A stretch of 64,000 nt of DNA from an uncultured Actinomycetes bacterium. GTDB taxonomy: Bacteria > Actinomycetota > Acidimicrobiia > Acidimicrobiales > Acidimicrobilacustridaceae. The position numbers and the translations under genes were made by a program. The stretch spans positions 1 to 64,000 of the forward strand of contig CALBSE010000062.1 in the NCBI GenBank assembly GCA_937927725.1. Direction: 5' to 3'. Positions 40,532-49,055 of this stretch are shown one piece after another. The notes below the pieces were generated by a model, which had not been told where the DNA came from, did no database searches, and worked only from the letters and a program-made list of their open reading frames with translations. Within the stretch, counting starts at the first letter, position 1. The number at the start of each line of letters is the position of its first letter.

Positions 40532-42619
40532 ATGGCATCACGCCCGCATCCTCTTGATAAGACCCGCAATATCGGCATCATGGCCCACATCGACGCGGGC
40601 AAGACCACCACGACCGAGCGGATCCTCTACTACACCGGCAAGAACTACAAGATCGGTGAAGTCCATGATGGCGGCGCCACCATGGACTGGATGGTCCAGG
40701 AACAAGAGCGTGGAATCACCATCACCTCTGCTGCGACCACATGCTTCTGGGAAGACCATCGCATCAACATCATCGACACCCCCGGCCACGTCGACTTCAC
40801 CGTCGAGGTTGAGCGCTCACTTCGCGTGCTCGATGGCGCGGTTGCCGTGTTCGACGGTGTTGCTGGTGTGGAACCGCAGACCGAAACAGTGTGGCGTCAG
40901 GCCAACAAGTACAACGTTCCCCGTATCTGCTTCGTGAACAAGATGGACCGTCTTGGCGCTGACTTCTACGCCGCGCTCGACTCCATCAAGGATCGCCTCG
41001 AAGCCAACACTGCTGTGCTGCAGCTTCCGATCGGCGCCGAAGGTAACTACAAGGGTGTTGTCGACCTCGTCACCATGGACGCACTTGTATGGCTCGACGA
41101 AGAACTCGGCGCCAAGTGGGAGGTCCAAGAGATTCCCGCAGACATGAAGGACGATGCCGAGGCCTACCGAGCTGACCTCATCGAAACCGTTGCGTCTGTT
41201 GACGAAAATCTTCTCGAGAAGTTCATCGGTGAAGAAGAAATTTCTGTCGACGAACTTCGCGCTGCGATTCGCAAGGCAACTATTGCCGGCGACATCATTC
41301 CTGTTCTCAACGGCACAGCGTTCAAGAACAAGGGCGTGCAGCCGTTGCTCGACGCTGTTGTTTGGTACCTGCCTTCCCCGCTTGACCTTCCGCCAGTGAA
41401 GGGCACCAGCCTCAAGGGCGACCAAGAGGTTGAGCGTCCGCCGTCAGACGACGCGCCGTTCGCTGCTCTTGCATTCAAGATCATGACCGACCCGCATGTC
41501 GGCAAGCTCACCTACTTCCGCGTGTACAGCGGCTCGCTCGAAAAGGGCGGACAGGTGATGAACGCTCGCACCACCTCGAAGGAGCGCATTGGCCGTCTCC
41601 TCGAAATGCACGCGAACGATCGTCAGGATCTCGACGTGGCATTCGCTGGCGACATTGTTGCGGGTATTGGTTTCAAGAACACCAAGACTGGCGACACGCT
41701 GTGCGATCCGTCAGCGCCGCTCGTTCTTGAAGAACTCGTCTTCCCCGAGCCCGTTATCCACGTTGCGGTTGAGCCGAAGACCAAGGCCGATCAGGACAAA
41801 ATGTCCAAGGCGCTATTCTCGCTCGCTGAAGAAGATCCGACCTTCCAGGTTCGTACCGACGAAGACACTGCGCAGACCGTCATCTCCGGAATGGGCGAAT
41901 TGCATCTCGAGGTGCTCGTCGACCGCATGCTTCGTGAGTTCAAGGTCGATGCAACCGTCGGCAAGCCGCAGGTGGCCTACCGCGAGACCATCACGCAGAC
42001 CATCGAGAACTCGACCTACACCCACAAGAAGCAGTCGGGTGGTTCGGGTCAGTACGCCGAGGTCACCATCACGCTCGAGAACACTGGTCCTGGTGGCGGT
42101 TACGAATTCCTCGACAAGATCAGTGGTGGTCGTATTCCGAAGGAATACATCCCGTCTGTCGATGCCGGCATTCAGCAGGCACTGTCTTCTGGCGTTCTTG
42201 CCGGCTACCCAACTGTCGACGTGCGCGCGATCCTCACCGATGGCAAGTACCACGACGTTGACTCTTCAGAAATGGCGTTCAAGATCGCCGGAACCATGGC
42301 GTTCAAGGAAGCTGCACGTAAGGCCAAGCCTTGCTTGCTCGAGCCGATCATGAACGTCGAAGTTTCGACTCCCGACGACTACATGGGCGACGTCATGGGC
42401 GACCTTTCCAGCCGTCGCGGCAAGCTCGGTGGAATGGAACAGAAGGGCAACTCGCAGATCATTCGTGCGCAGGTACCCCTTTCGGAGATGTTCGGTTACG
42501 CTACCGACCTCCGTTCACGCACCCAGGGTCGAGCTACCTACACCATGCAGTTCGACTCCTATCAGCAAATGCCGTCGAATGTTCAGGAAGAAATCGTTAC
42601 CCGCGTTCGCGGCGAGTGA
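40532..42619 (+). CDS. fusA: elongation factor G
   Basis: 695 residues. GTPase motifs AHIDAGKTTTTERILYYTG, DTPGHVDF and NKMDRLGAD, then domains II-V ending in a normal EF-G fold (SEMFGYATDLRSRTQGRATY). EF-G moves tRNA and mRNA through the ribosome. It lies between rpsG and tuf, the conserved order. Confidence 0.99.
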   Translation: MASRPHPLDKTRNIGIMAHIDAGKTTTTERILYYTGKNYKIGEVHDGGATMDWMVQEQERGITITSAATTCFWEDHRINIIDTPGHVDFTVEVERSLRVLDGAVAVFDGVAGVEPQTETVWRQANKYNVPRICFVNKMDRLGADFYAALDSIKDRLEANTAVLQLPIGAEGNYKGVVDLVTMDALVWLDEELGAKWEVQEIPADMKDDAEAYRADLIETVASVDENLLEKFIGEEEISVDELRAAIRKATIAGDIIPVLNGTAFKNKGVQPLLDAVVWYLPSPLDLPPVKGTSLKGDQEVERPPSDDAPFAALAFKIMTDPHVGKLTYFRVYSGSLEKGGQVMNARTTSKERIGRLLEMHANDRQDLDVAFAGDIVAGIGFKNTKTGDTLCDPSAPLVLEELVFPEPVIHVAVEPKTKADQDKMSKALFSLAEEDPTFQVRTDEDTAQTVISGMGELHLEVLVDRMLREFKVDATVGKPQVAYRETITQTIENSTYTHKKQSGGSGQYAEVTITLENTGPGGGYEFLDKISGGRIPKEYIPSVDAGIQQALSSGVLAGYPTVDVRAILTDGKYHDVDSSEMAFKIAGTMAFKEAARKAKPCLLEPIMNVEVSTPDDYMGDVMGDLSSRRGKLGGMEQKGNSQIIRAQVPLSEMFGYATDLRSRTQGRATYTMQFDSYQQMPSNVQEEIVTRVRGE

Positions 42620-42740
42620 TTTCACGACTGATCAACAGATCGAAGTACCGCAGTATCTGAAACCGAAGTATCTAAAGCAGTACCCGCACCTTTCCAACTC
42701 ATAGAAATCGCCGCAGGGCACAACGACACAGGAGAAAGCA

Positions 42741-43931
42741 ATGGCACGCGAGAAGTTCGAGCGGACCAAGCCCCACGCGAATGTGGGCACGATGGGTCAT
42801 ATCGATCATGGTAAGACCACGTTGACCGCGGCGATTACGAAGGTGTTGGCGGATGCTGATCCGTCGAACAACTCGTTTACTGAGTTCGCGAATATTGATA
42901 AGGCGCCGGAAGAGCGTGAGCGTGGTATCACGATCAACATTTCTCATGTTGAGTATGAGACCCCGAATCGTCATTACGCGCATGTTGATATGCCGGGCCA
43001 TGCTGATTACATCAAGAACATGATCACTGGTGCTGCTCAGGTTGACGGTGCGATTTTGGTTGTGTCGGCTGCTGATGGTCCGATGCCTCAGACTCGTGAG
43101 CATGTGTTGCTTGCTCGTCAGGTTGGTGTGCCGGCCATTGTTGTTGCGTTGAACAAGGTCGACATGGTTGATGATGAAGAGCTTCTTGATCTTGTTGAGC
43201 TTGAGGTTCGTGAGCTTCTGAACGAATACGAGTTCCCGGGTGATGATGTTCCGGTTGTGAAGGTGTCGGCGTTGAAGGCTCTTGAGGGTGACGCGACGGC
43301 AACGGCGCAGATCCTTGAGCTCATGGAAGCTGTTGATGCCTATATTCCGCAGCCTGAGCGTGATACTGACAAGCCGTTCCTTATGCCGATTGAAGATGTG
43401 TTCACGATCACTGGTCGTGGCACGGTTGTGACCGGTCGTGTGGAACAAGGCATTGTGCACACGGGTGACGAAATCGAAATCGTTGGTATTAAGCCGACGC
43501 AGAAGACGACGTGTACTGGTGTTGAAATGTTCCGCAAGCTTCTTGATGAGGGTCGCGCTGGAGACAACATTGGTGCGCTTCTTCGTGGAACGAAGAAGGA
43601 AGAAGTTGAGCGTGGTCAGGTTCTCGCGAAGCCGGGTTCGATCACTCCTCATACCGAGTTCGAGGCTCAGACCTATGTTCTGACCAAGGAAGAAGGCGGT
43701 CGTCATAAGCCGTTCTTCACGAACTACCGTCCGCAGTTCTATTTCCGTACGACCGATGTGACTGGTCAGATTTCGCTTCCGGCGGGTACGGAAATGTGTA
43801 TCCCTGGTGATAACACCGAGATGACTGTTGAACTCATCCACCCGATCGCGATGGAAGAGGGCTTGCGCTTCGCCATTCGTGAAGGTGGCCGTACCGTCGG
43901 CGCCGGCCGCGTCACCAAGATCCTTAAGTGA
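42741..43931 (+). CDS. tuf: elongation factor Tu, copy 2
   Basis: 396 residues, apparently identical to copy 1 in every base from the ATG through the first base of the stop codon; flanks differ except for an AGGAGAAA SD region. This is the canonical str-operon copy, after fusA. The 121-base leader holds short direct repeats of the form CGAAGTA...CAGTA. The identity over almost 1.2 kb, 17.7 kb apart, implies ongoing gene conversion. Codon use is T-rich at third positions compared with fusA. Confidence 0.99.
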   Translation: MAREKFERTKPHANVGTMGHIDHGKTTLTAAITKVLADADPSNNSFTEFANIDKAPEERERGITINISHVEYETPNRHYAHVDMPGHADYIKNMITGAAQVDGAILVVSAADGPMPQTREHVLLARQVGVPAIVVALNKVDMVDDEELLDLVELEVRELLNEYEFPGDDVPVVKVSALKALEGDATATAQILELMEAVDAYIPQPERDTDKPFLMPIEDVFTITGRGTVVTGRVEQGIVHTGDEIEIVGIKPTQKTTCTGVEMFRKLLDEGRAGDNIGALLRGTKKEEVERGQVLAKPGSITPHTEFEAQTYVLTKEEGGRHKPFFTNYRPQFYFRTTDVTGQISLPAGTEMCIPGDNTEMTVELIHPIAMEEGLRFAIREGGRTVGAGRVTKILK

Positions 43932-43947
43932 TCGGTCGTAACTGAAC

Positions 43948-44268
43948 ATGGCTGACAAGCAGAAGATCCGCATTCGCCTGAAGGCGTATGACCACGAGAT
44001 CGTCGATCAGTCGACGAAGAAGATCGTGGAAACCGTCGTCCGCACGAGTGCAACGGTTCGTGGTCCGGTGCCGCTTCCTACGGAGAAGCACCGCTACACC
44101 GTTATTCGCGGTCCCTTCAAGGACAAAGATTCACGCGAGCACTTCGAGATGCGCATCCACAAGCGTCTCCTGGACATCGTTGATCCCACCCCGAAGACGG
44201 TTGATTCGCTCCAGCGTCTCGACCTACCGGCTGGTGTCGACATCGAAATCAAGATCCAGCAGGTCTGA
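43948..44268 (+). CDS. rpsJ: 30S ribosomal protein S10
   Basis: 106 residues. KIRIRLKAYDHEIVDQSTKKIVETV and the loop VRGPVPLPTEKHRYTVIRGPF are diagnostic. S10 is in the 30S head and, as NusE, takes part in antitermination. It follows tuf by 16 bases. Normally rplC comes next; here a terminator and three foreign genes follow. Confidence 0.99.
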   Translation: MADKQKIRIRLKAYDHEIVDQSTKKIVETVVRTSATVRGPVPLPTEKHRYTVIRGPFKDKDSREHFEMRIHKRLLDIVDPTPKTVDSLQRLDLPAGVDIEIKIQQV

Positions 44269-44290
44269 GCTACTCAGAACTGAACTTCGG

Positions 44291-44320
44291 AAAGGGCCCT
44301 CGCTTCGGCGGGGGCTCTTT
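44291..44320 (+). terminator. intrinsic terminator after rpsJ
   Basis: A 13-bp stem (44291-44303 with 44308-44320, two G-T pairs) closed by a TTCG tetraloop, whose 3' arm ends in CTCTTT. It ends the str-rpsJ transcript and isolates it from the inserted genes. Confidence 0.8.
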
Positions 44321-44388
44321 GCGTTGTGCCGCTATGTTTCGCAGGTCGCCGATCGCAGTTCGCGATCGCCAAATCTCAGGGGGATGAC

Positions 44389-45171
44389 ATGGGTCGTTTT
44401 GATGGCAAGGTCGTGTTGGTTACCGGTTCTTCGTCTGGCCTTGGTGCTGCGACGGTCGAACGGTTCTTGGCCGAGGGCGCAATCGTTGCTGGTTCTGATG
44501 TGCAGCCTCCGGTCGAGGGTGCCGCACAACCAACAACGTTTACGCATGTCGATGTCACCGATGAAGCAGCGCTCATCGCGTGGATCGACGAAGCTGCGAA
44601 GCTCACCGGCCGAATCGACGCGGTCTGCACGTTTGCTGGCATCCCTGCTGGCGGTCCTGTTCACCTTGTCGATGTGGCAACGTTCACGCGCACACTCGAT
44701 ATCAATCTCACGGGTACGTTCACGACGTGCAAGCACGCAATTATCAAGATGCTTGCGCAAGAACCTATTGATGGTGAACGGGGGAGTGTCATCACCGTCG
44801 CCAGTGTGGAAGGTCTCGAAGGAACTGCAGGCGGAAGTTCGTACAATGCGTCGAAGGGCGGCGTTGCAATTCTTACGAAGAACATGGCTATTGATTACGG
44901 ACGTCAGGGCATTCGTGTGAATTCCATTTGTCCTGGCTTCATCGACACGCCGATGTTGCGCGGTCTTGGTGATCCCGAGATGAACGAAATGCTCATGGAA
45001 ATCAAGGAAGAGCACAAACTTCGTCGTCTTGGAAAGCCTTCGGAAATCGCAGCAGTTGCAGCGTTTCTTGCATCACCCGACGCGTCGTTTGTTACGGGAC
45101 AAACGATTGCTGTTGACGGTGGCTACACCGCAGGTCGCGACCACGGCGTCACGAAGCGCATGGGTCTGTAA
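44389..45171 (+). CDS. short-chain dehydrogenase/reductase (SDR)
   Basis: 260 residues from ATG 44389. Classical SDR: cofactor motif TGSSSGLG (12-19), catalytic Asn106, Ser139, Tyr152 and Lys156 (YNASKGG), and PGFIDTPM. NAD(P)-dependent oxidoreductase acting on an alcohol or ketone, substrate unknown; the acidic Asp37 after the second strand (GSDV) suggests NAD rather than NADP. It lies between rpsJ and rplC, where no SDR normally occurs, and runs convergent to the toxin-like gene 4 bases later. Confidence 0.92.
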   Translation: MGRFDGKVVLVTGSSSGLGAATVERFLAEGAIVAGSDVQPPVEGAAQPTTFTHVDVTDEAALIAWIDEAAKLTGRIDAVCTFAGIPAGGPVHLVDVATFTRTLDINLTGTFTTCKHAIIKMLAQEPIDGERGSVITVASVEGLEGTAGGSSYNASKGGVAILTKNMAIDYGRQGIRVNSICPGFIDTPMLRGLGDPEMNEMLMEIKEEHKLRRLGKPSEIAAVAAFLASPDASFVTGQTIAVDGGYTAGRDHGVTKRMGL

Positions 45172-45175
45172 CTGT

Positions 45176-45532
45176 TCACAGCCAAATGATGGTGCCCGAA
45201 AGGGAATCGTCAGCTCGGTGCACTTCCATAAGGGACGTGAGCGCGTCGACGAATCGACCGCTCATGTCCTTTGTTCGCGGCCATTGACGGTCAGACGTGA
45301 AGATCAATCCGCTATGGCGTTCTCGGTCGAGCTGCCACTCACGTGCGAGCACCATGAAATCGGCGACGTTGTTCGTGAGGATCGTACGGTGGTCATCTGC
45401 ACAGCTCCGCAAGAGTTCTGCATCGGAGAGTCGGTCCCAGCCCAGTTCTTGAGCACTGGCGACGTCGAGTCCTCGCATCCGAAGTGCTGGAGCGATGGTG
45501 GCAGGGTAGTGATGGTCAAGCACCAACTTCAT
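45176..45532 (-). CDS. PIN-like (DUF5615-type) putative toxin
   Basis: 118 residues. MKLVLDHHYPATIAPALRMRGLDV, DAELLRSCADDHRTILTNNVADF match the compact PIN-like pattern with spaced acidic residues that bind metal in RNases of this superfamily. Its ATG overlaps the stop of the partner gene by four bases. It is likely a toxin ribonuclease or a remnant of one; activity is inferred only. The rest of the sequence (MSGRFVDALTSLMEVHR) is not informative. Confidence 0.7.
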   Translation of the reverse strand: MKLVLDHHYPATIAPALRMRGLDVASAQELGWDRLSDAELLRSCADDHRTILTNNVADFMVLAREWQLDRERHSGLIFTSDRQWPRTKDMSGRFVDALTSLMEVHRADDSLSGTIIWL

Positions 45533-46011
45533 GTGAAAGCGGATTGCTCTCGCTGCCAGCGTTGGTGCTCCTCATCGGCAGTGATCTCCGCCCATGAAAT
45601 ATCTGCGTCAATCTCGCTGGTGAACTCGGCGTAGTACGAAGCTGCTGCTTCAACGTCCGACAGGGGCAGGTCGAAGAGTTCCGCCGTCTCGGTGAGATTT
45701 CCGCCGTTGGAACGGAGCGAGGTGACGATCTGCCGAATCTTGAGGCGCCCAATCCCGAGGTAGGGCTCTCGTCGGCCGGCCGCGCCGGTGCGGAACGTGA
45801 TGAGGGGGTGCAGTTCGCGCCGCAGGCCTTCGGAGAGGAGTCGATCAGCCAAGGCATTCCTCGAGTCGTTTGCTCGGGCGGCCTGGCGATCGAGGAGGTC
45901 CGCGGTGGCAGCAGAGAGCCGAAAGGAGCGTTGGACCGATGGCTGAACCGCTCGTTGCACTGCGGTTTGAGCCCGGGAGAGAGGTGCTGCCTCATCTGTC
46001 ATGTAGGACAT
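45529..46011 (-). CDS. putative antitoxin with RHH-like and DUF433-like parts
   Basis: 160 residues from ATG 46011 (AAAGGG 5 bases upstream); ATG 46002 is another choice, with a TACAAT hexamer 7 bases before it. Residues 26-65 (VQRSFRLSAATADLLDRQAA) resemble a ribbon-helix-helix DNA-binding segment. Residues 80-140 (GRLKIRQIVTSLRSNGGNLTETAELFDLPLSDVEAAASYY) resemble DUF433/helix-turn-helix antitoxins that pair with DUF5615. The four-base overlap with the PIN-like gene supports a toxin-antitoxin module. Function not proven. Confidence 0.7.
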   Translation of the reverse strand: MSYMTDEAAPLSRAQTAVQRAVQPSVQRSFRLSAATADLLDRQAARANDSRNALADRLLSEGLRRELHPLITFRTGAAGRREPYLGIGRLKIRQIVTSLRSNGGNLTETAELFDLPLSDVEAAASYYAEFTSEIDADISWAEITADEEHQRWQREQSAFT

Positions 46012-46118
46012 TGTATCCCTTTGTAATCACAGCGGTGGGGGCCCACGTCGCCAGACGCTCCCGATCGGCCCGAGTGTGGTCGCGTTTGCGGACCTGCGCA
46101 TGAGTCAAATATCGGGAT

Positions 46119-46147
46119 TTGGTCTGAGGCGCCCGAACCCCTAGAGT
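46119..46147 (+). promoter_or_regulatory. promoter of the S10 operon (rplC onward)
   Basis: TTGGTC (46119-46124), 17-base spacer, TAGAGT (46142-46147). The transcript would begin near 46154, leaving a leader of about 210 bases before rplC. It replaces the upstream str promoter that normally serves rplC. With the hairpin at 46265 it explains most of the 350-base gap 46012-46361. Confidence 0.6.
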
Positions 46148-46264
46148 TTCACCTCCGTGCAACAGGGGTCTTCTCCGGAAGATCACCAGCCGCACCTCTA
46201 CGTCGATCGAACCGACGTCTGCGACGGTCTACTTCGGTAGATACCCCGCAGCACAACCGACAGG

Positions 46265-46293
46265 CGCTCGGCCGGGTTTTCCCGTGCCGAGCG
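46265..46293 (+). promoter_or_regulatory. long hairpin in the rplC leader
   Basis: An 8-bp stem (46265-46272 with 46286-46293) continues after a one-base bulge into CGGG/CCCG with a TTTT loop. It lies about 70 bases before the rplC ATG and lacks a downstream T-run. S10 operons of other bacteria are controlled by L4 through leader hairpins; this may be an independent solution. Confidence 0.45.
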
Positions 46294-46361
46294 TTGGCAT
46301 GAAGGGCCCGTCCCCGCATGTCCGACTCGACGCAAACCACAACAGAAAGATCGTTGCCGTT

Positions 46362-47015
46362 ATGGCGAACAAAGCAGTAGTCGGCGAAAAAGTCGGCATG
46401 ACACAGGTATGGGATGACGCAAACCGCGTTGTACCCGTTACCGTGCTGCACGTCGCTCCGATGCGCGTGGTGCAGATCAAGACAATCGAACGCGATGGGT
46501 ACAACGCATTGCAGGTCACCTTCGGTGAGAAGAAGGCCAGCAAGTTGAACAGTCCCGATCGGGGTCACTTCGAAAAGGCTGGCGTCGCTGCCGGCAAGCG
46601 CGTTCTCGAGCTTCGTCTCGACAACGTCGACAACTTCGAAGTTGGCCAGGAAATCAAAGTCGACACGCTCGCTGCTGGCGAGTTTGTTGACGTCACTGCC
46701 GTGAGCAAGGGCAAAGGTTTCGCCGGAACGATGAAGCGCCACAACTTCAGTGGTCAGCGCGCATCGCACGGTGCTCACCGAGTCCATCGTGCTCCTGGCT
46801 CGATCGGCGCCTGCGCCACACCAGCTCGCGTGTTCAAGGGCACGCGTATGGCTGGTCGTATGGGTGCAGAGAAAGTCACGACGCTCAACCTGCGTGTTGT
46901 GTCTGCCGATCCCGAAAAGAACTTGCTGCTCGTGCGCGGCGCGGTGCCTGGCCCCAAGGGCGGCATCGTGGTCATCCGCGACGCAGTGAAGATCCACTCG
47001 AAGGGTGATGCGTGA
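46362..47015 (+). CDS. rplC: 50S ribosomal protein L3
   Basis: 217 residues from ATG 46362 (MANKAVVGEKVGMTQVWDD). The central GKGFAGTMKRHNFSGQRASHG, with the glutamine-containing loop reaching the peptidyl-transferase centre, is intact. The open frame extends upstream to 46284 but without similarity. The SD is weak (AGAAAGA). First gene of the truncated S10 operon. Confidence 0.98.
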   Translation: MANKAVVGEKVGMTQVWDDANRVVPVTVLHVAPMRVVQIKTIERDGYNALQVTFGEKKASKLNSPDRGHFEKAGVAAGKRVLELRLDNVDNFEVGQEIKVDTLAAGEFVDVTAVSKGKGFAGTMKRHNFSGQRASHGAHRVHRAPGSIGACATPARVFKGTRMAGRMGAEKVTTLNLRVVSADPEKNLLLVRGAVPGPKGGIVVIRDAVKIHSKGDA

Positions 47016-47635
47016 TGGCAACAGTGACCGTCAAGACCCCGGCCGGCGCTGACGCCGGTTCGCTTGAACTCGATGCCACCACCTTCGGCATCGAACCCAA
47101 CGTTCCAGTGATGCATCAGGTCGTGACCGCGCAGCTTGCGGCACGTCGTGCAGGCACCCAGAGCACCAAGACCCGCGCCGAGGTATCGGGCGGCGGTGCA
47201 AAGCCCTGGAAGCAGAAGGGCACCGGCCGTGCACGCGCTGGTTCGACTCGTTCACCGAACTGGATCGGTGGTGGTGTTGCGCTCGGCCCGAAGCCACGCA
47301 GCTACGCCCAGAAGACTCCCAAGAAGATGATCAAGCTTGCGCTTCGTTCGGCTCTGTCCGATCGTGCGTCTGAAGGCAAGGTCATCGTCGTCGACGAATG
47401 GAAGTTCGACACTCCTTCAACGAAGGGTGCACTTGCTGCACTTGCTGCACTTGGTGTCGAAGGCAAGGTGCTGTTGGTTCTCGATCGTGGCGACGTCGCT
47501 GCATGGAAGAGCTTCCGCAACCTTGGCCATGTCCACATCATCGAGACCGCAGAACTCAACACCTACGACGTTCTCGTTTCCGACTTCGTTGTGTTTACGA
47601 AGTCGACGCTGCCGAACGTGGAGGAATCAAAGTGA
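47015..47635 (+). CDS. rplD: 50S ribosomal protein L4
   Basis: 206 residues from ATG 47015 (GTG 47012 is possible). KPWKQKGTGRARAGSTRSPNW is the exit-tunnel loop. L4 lines the peptide tunnel and, in gamma-proteobacteria, represses this operon. The ATG shares its A with the rplC TGA. Confidence 0.98.
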   Translation: MATVTVKTPAGADAGSLELDATTFGIEPNVPVMHQVVTAQLAARRAGTQSTKTRAEVSGGGAKPWKQKGTGRARAGSTRSPNWIGGGVALGPKPRSYAQKTPKKMIKLALRSALSDRASEGKVIVVDEWKFDTPSTKGALAALAALGVEGKVLLVLDRGDVAAWKSFRNLGHVHIIETAELNTYDVLVSDFVVFTKSTLPNVEESK

Positions 47636-47922
47636 AAGATCCCCGCGACGTCATCATTCGTCCCGTCGTGAGCGAGAAGAGCTACGCACTTCTCGACACC
47701 AACGTGTACACGTTCGTTGTTCACCCCGACGCTTCAAAGCCCGAGATTCACGACGCAATTGAGTCGATCTTCGGCGTGAAGGTTCTCAAGGTGAACACGC
47801 TCAACCGCAATGGCAAGCGCAAGCGCAACCGTCGTACCGGAACTTTCGGTACGCAGACGGGCCAGAAGCGTGCCTTCGTCACTCTCGCCGCCGGCGACCG
47901 CATCGAACTGTTCGAGGGGTAA
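47632..47922 (+). CDS. rplW: 50S ribosomal protein L23
   Basis: 96 residues from GTG 47632 (GAGG 7 bases upstream), overlapping rplD by four bases. VIIRPVVSEKSYALL and the arginine/lysine-rich loop GKRKRNRR are typical. L23 sits at the tunnel exit and binds trigger factor and SRP. Confidence 0.97.
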   Translation: MKDPRDVIIRPVVSEKSYALLDTNVYTFVVHPDASKPEIHDAIESIFGVKVLKVNTLNRNGKRKRNRRTGTFGTQTGQKRAFVTLAAGDRIELFEG

Positions 47923-47928
47923 GGAACC

Positions 47929-48765
47929 ATGGCTCTTCGTAAGCGCAAGCCGACCAGCCCCGGTCGTCGTTTCCAGACGGTCTCCGATTTCGCGGAGATC
48001 ACGAAGGACTCGCCGGAACGTTCGCTGGTCGTTCCCAAGAACCGCACTGGCGGTCGTAACTCTTACGGTCGCAAGACTGCACGTCACAAGGGTGGCGGTC
48101 ACAAGCAGCGTTACCGTCTTGTTGACTTCCGTCGCGTCAAGGACGGCGTTCCTGCGTCAGTCGCAGCGATCGAATACGACCCCAACCGCACCTGCCGCAT
48201 CGCGCTGCTGCACTATCACGACGGAGCGAAGAGCTACATCCTCGCCCCCAAGGGTGTGCAGGTTGGCGACATTCTCCAGAGCGGCCAGGGCTCCGACATC
48301 CGTCCCGGAAATGCACTTCCGTTGCGTTACATCCCGGTCGGTACCGTCGTGCACAACGTCGAACTCAAGCCCGGCGGCGGCGGCAAGATGGCGCGTAGCG
48401 CAGGCATGAGCATTCAGCTCGTTGCCAAGGAGGGCGACTACGCCACTCTTCGTCTTCCCAGCACCGAAATGCGTCGTGTCCCGATCGACTGTCGCGCCAC
48501 TGTTGGCGAGGTTGGTAACTCAGAGCACGAACTCATCAAGATCGGTAAGGCCGGTCGTAACCGCTGGAAGGGCGTGAAGCCTCAAACCCGCGGTGTGGCC
48601 ATGAACCCGGTCGACCATCCACATGGTGGTGGTGAAGGCAAGACCTCCGGTGGTCGTCATCCCGTGTCGCCTTGGGGCAAGCCCGAAGGTCGTACCCGCG
48701 ACAAGACCAAGCCGTCTCAGAAACTCATTGTCCGTCGTCGCCGCACCCGCGGTTCACGGCGTTAG
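47929..48765 (+). CDS. rplB: 50S ribosomal protein L2
   Basis: 278 residues. KGGGHKQRYRLVDFRR, and the conserved region MNPVDHPHGGGEGKTSGGRH near the peptidyl-transferase centre with its essential histidine. L2 is among the most conserved ribosomal proteins and is normal here. Confidence 0.99.
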   Translation: MALRKRKPTSPGRRFQTVSDFAEITKDSPERSLVVPKNRTGGRNSYGRKTARHKGGGHKQRYRLVDFRRVKDGVPASVAAIEYDPNRTCRIALLHYHDGAKSYILAPKGVQVGDILQSGQGSDIRPGNALPLRYIPVGTVVHNVELKPGGGGKMARSAGMSIQLVAKEGDYATLRLPSTEMRRVPIDCRATVGEVGNSEHELIKIGKAGRNRWKGVKPQTRGVAMNPVDHPHGGGEGKTSGGRHPVSPWGKPEGRTRDKTKPSQKLIVRRRRTRGSRR

Positions 48766-48776
48766 GAGAGGACGAA

Positions 48777-49055
48777 ATGCCTCGCAGCCTCAAAAAGGGT
48801 CCGTTTGTCGACGACCATCTTCTCAAGAAGGTCGACGCACTCAACGAAACGAACGAGAAGAAGGTCATCAAGACCTGGTCTCGTCGTTCGACGATCATCC
48901 CCGAAATGGTTGGCCACACCATGGCCGTCCACGACGGTCGCAAGCACGTCCCGGTGTATGTCACCGAGGCAATGGTCGGCCACAAGCTTGGTGAGTTCGC
49001 CCCGACGCGAACCTTCAAGTTCCATGCCGGTCAAGAGAAGAAGGGACGCCGCTGA
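48777..49055 (+). CDS. rpsS: 30S ribosomal protein S19
   Basis: 92 residues from ATG 48777 with SD AGGAGAGG. MPRSLKKGPFVDDHLLKKV and WSRRSTIIPEMVGHTMAVH are diagnostic. S19 is in the 30S head and contacts tRNA. TGA overlaps the rplV ATG. Confidence 0.99.
   Translation: MPRSLKKGPFVDDHLLKKVDALNETNEKKVIKTWSRRSTIIPEMVGHTMAVHDGRKHVPVYVTEAMVGHKLGEFAPTRTFKFHAGQEKKGRR

Noticed and set aside
46284..46361. Longer rplC beginning at 46284
   Set aside because: The extra 26 residues cover the leader hairpin and have no L3 similarity; MANKAVVGEKVGMTQ at 46362 is the usual beginning.
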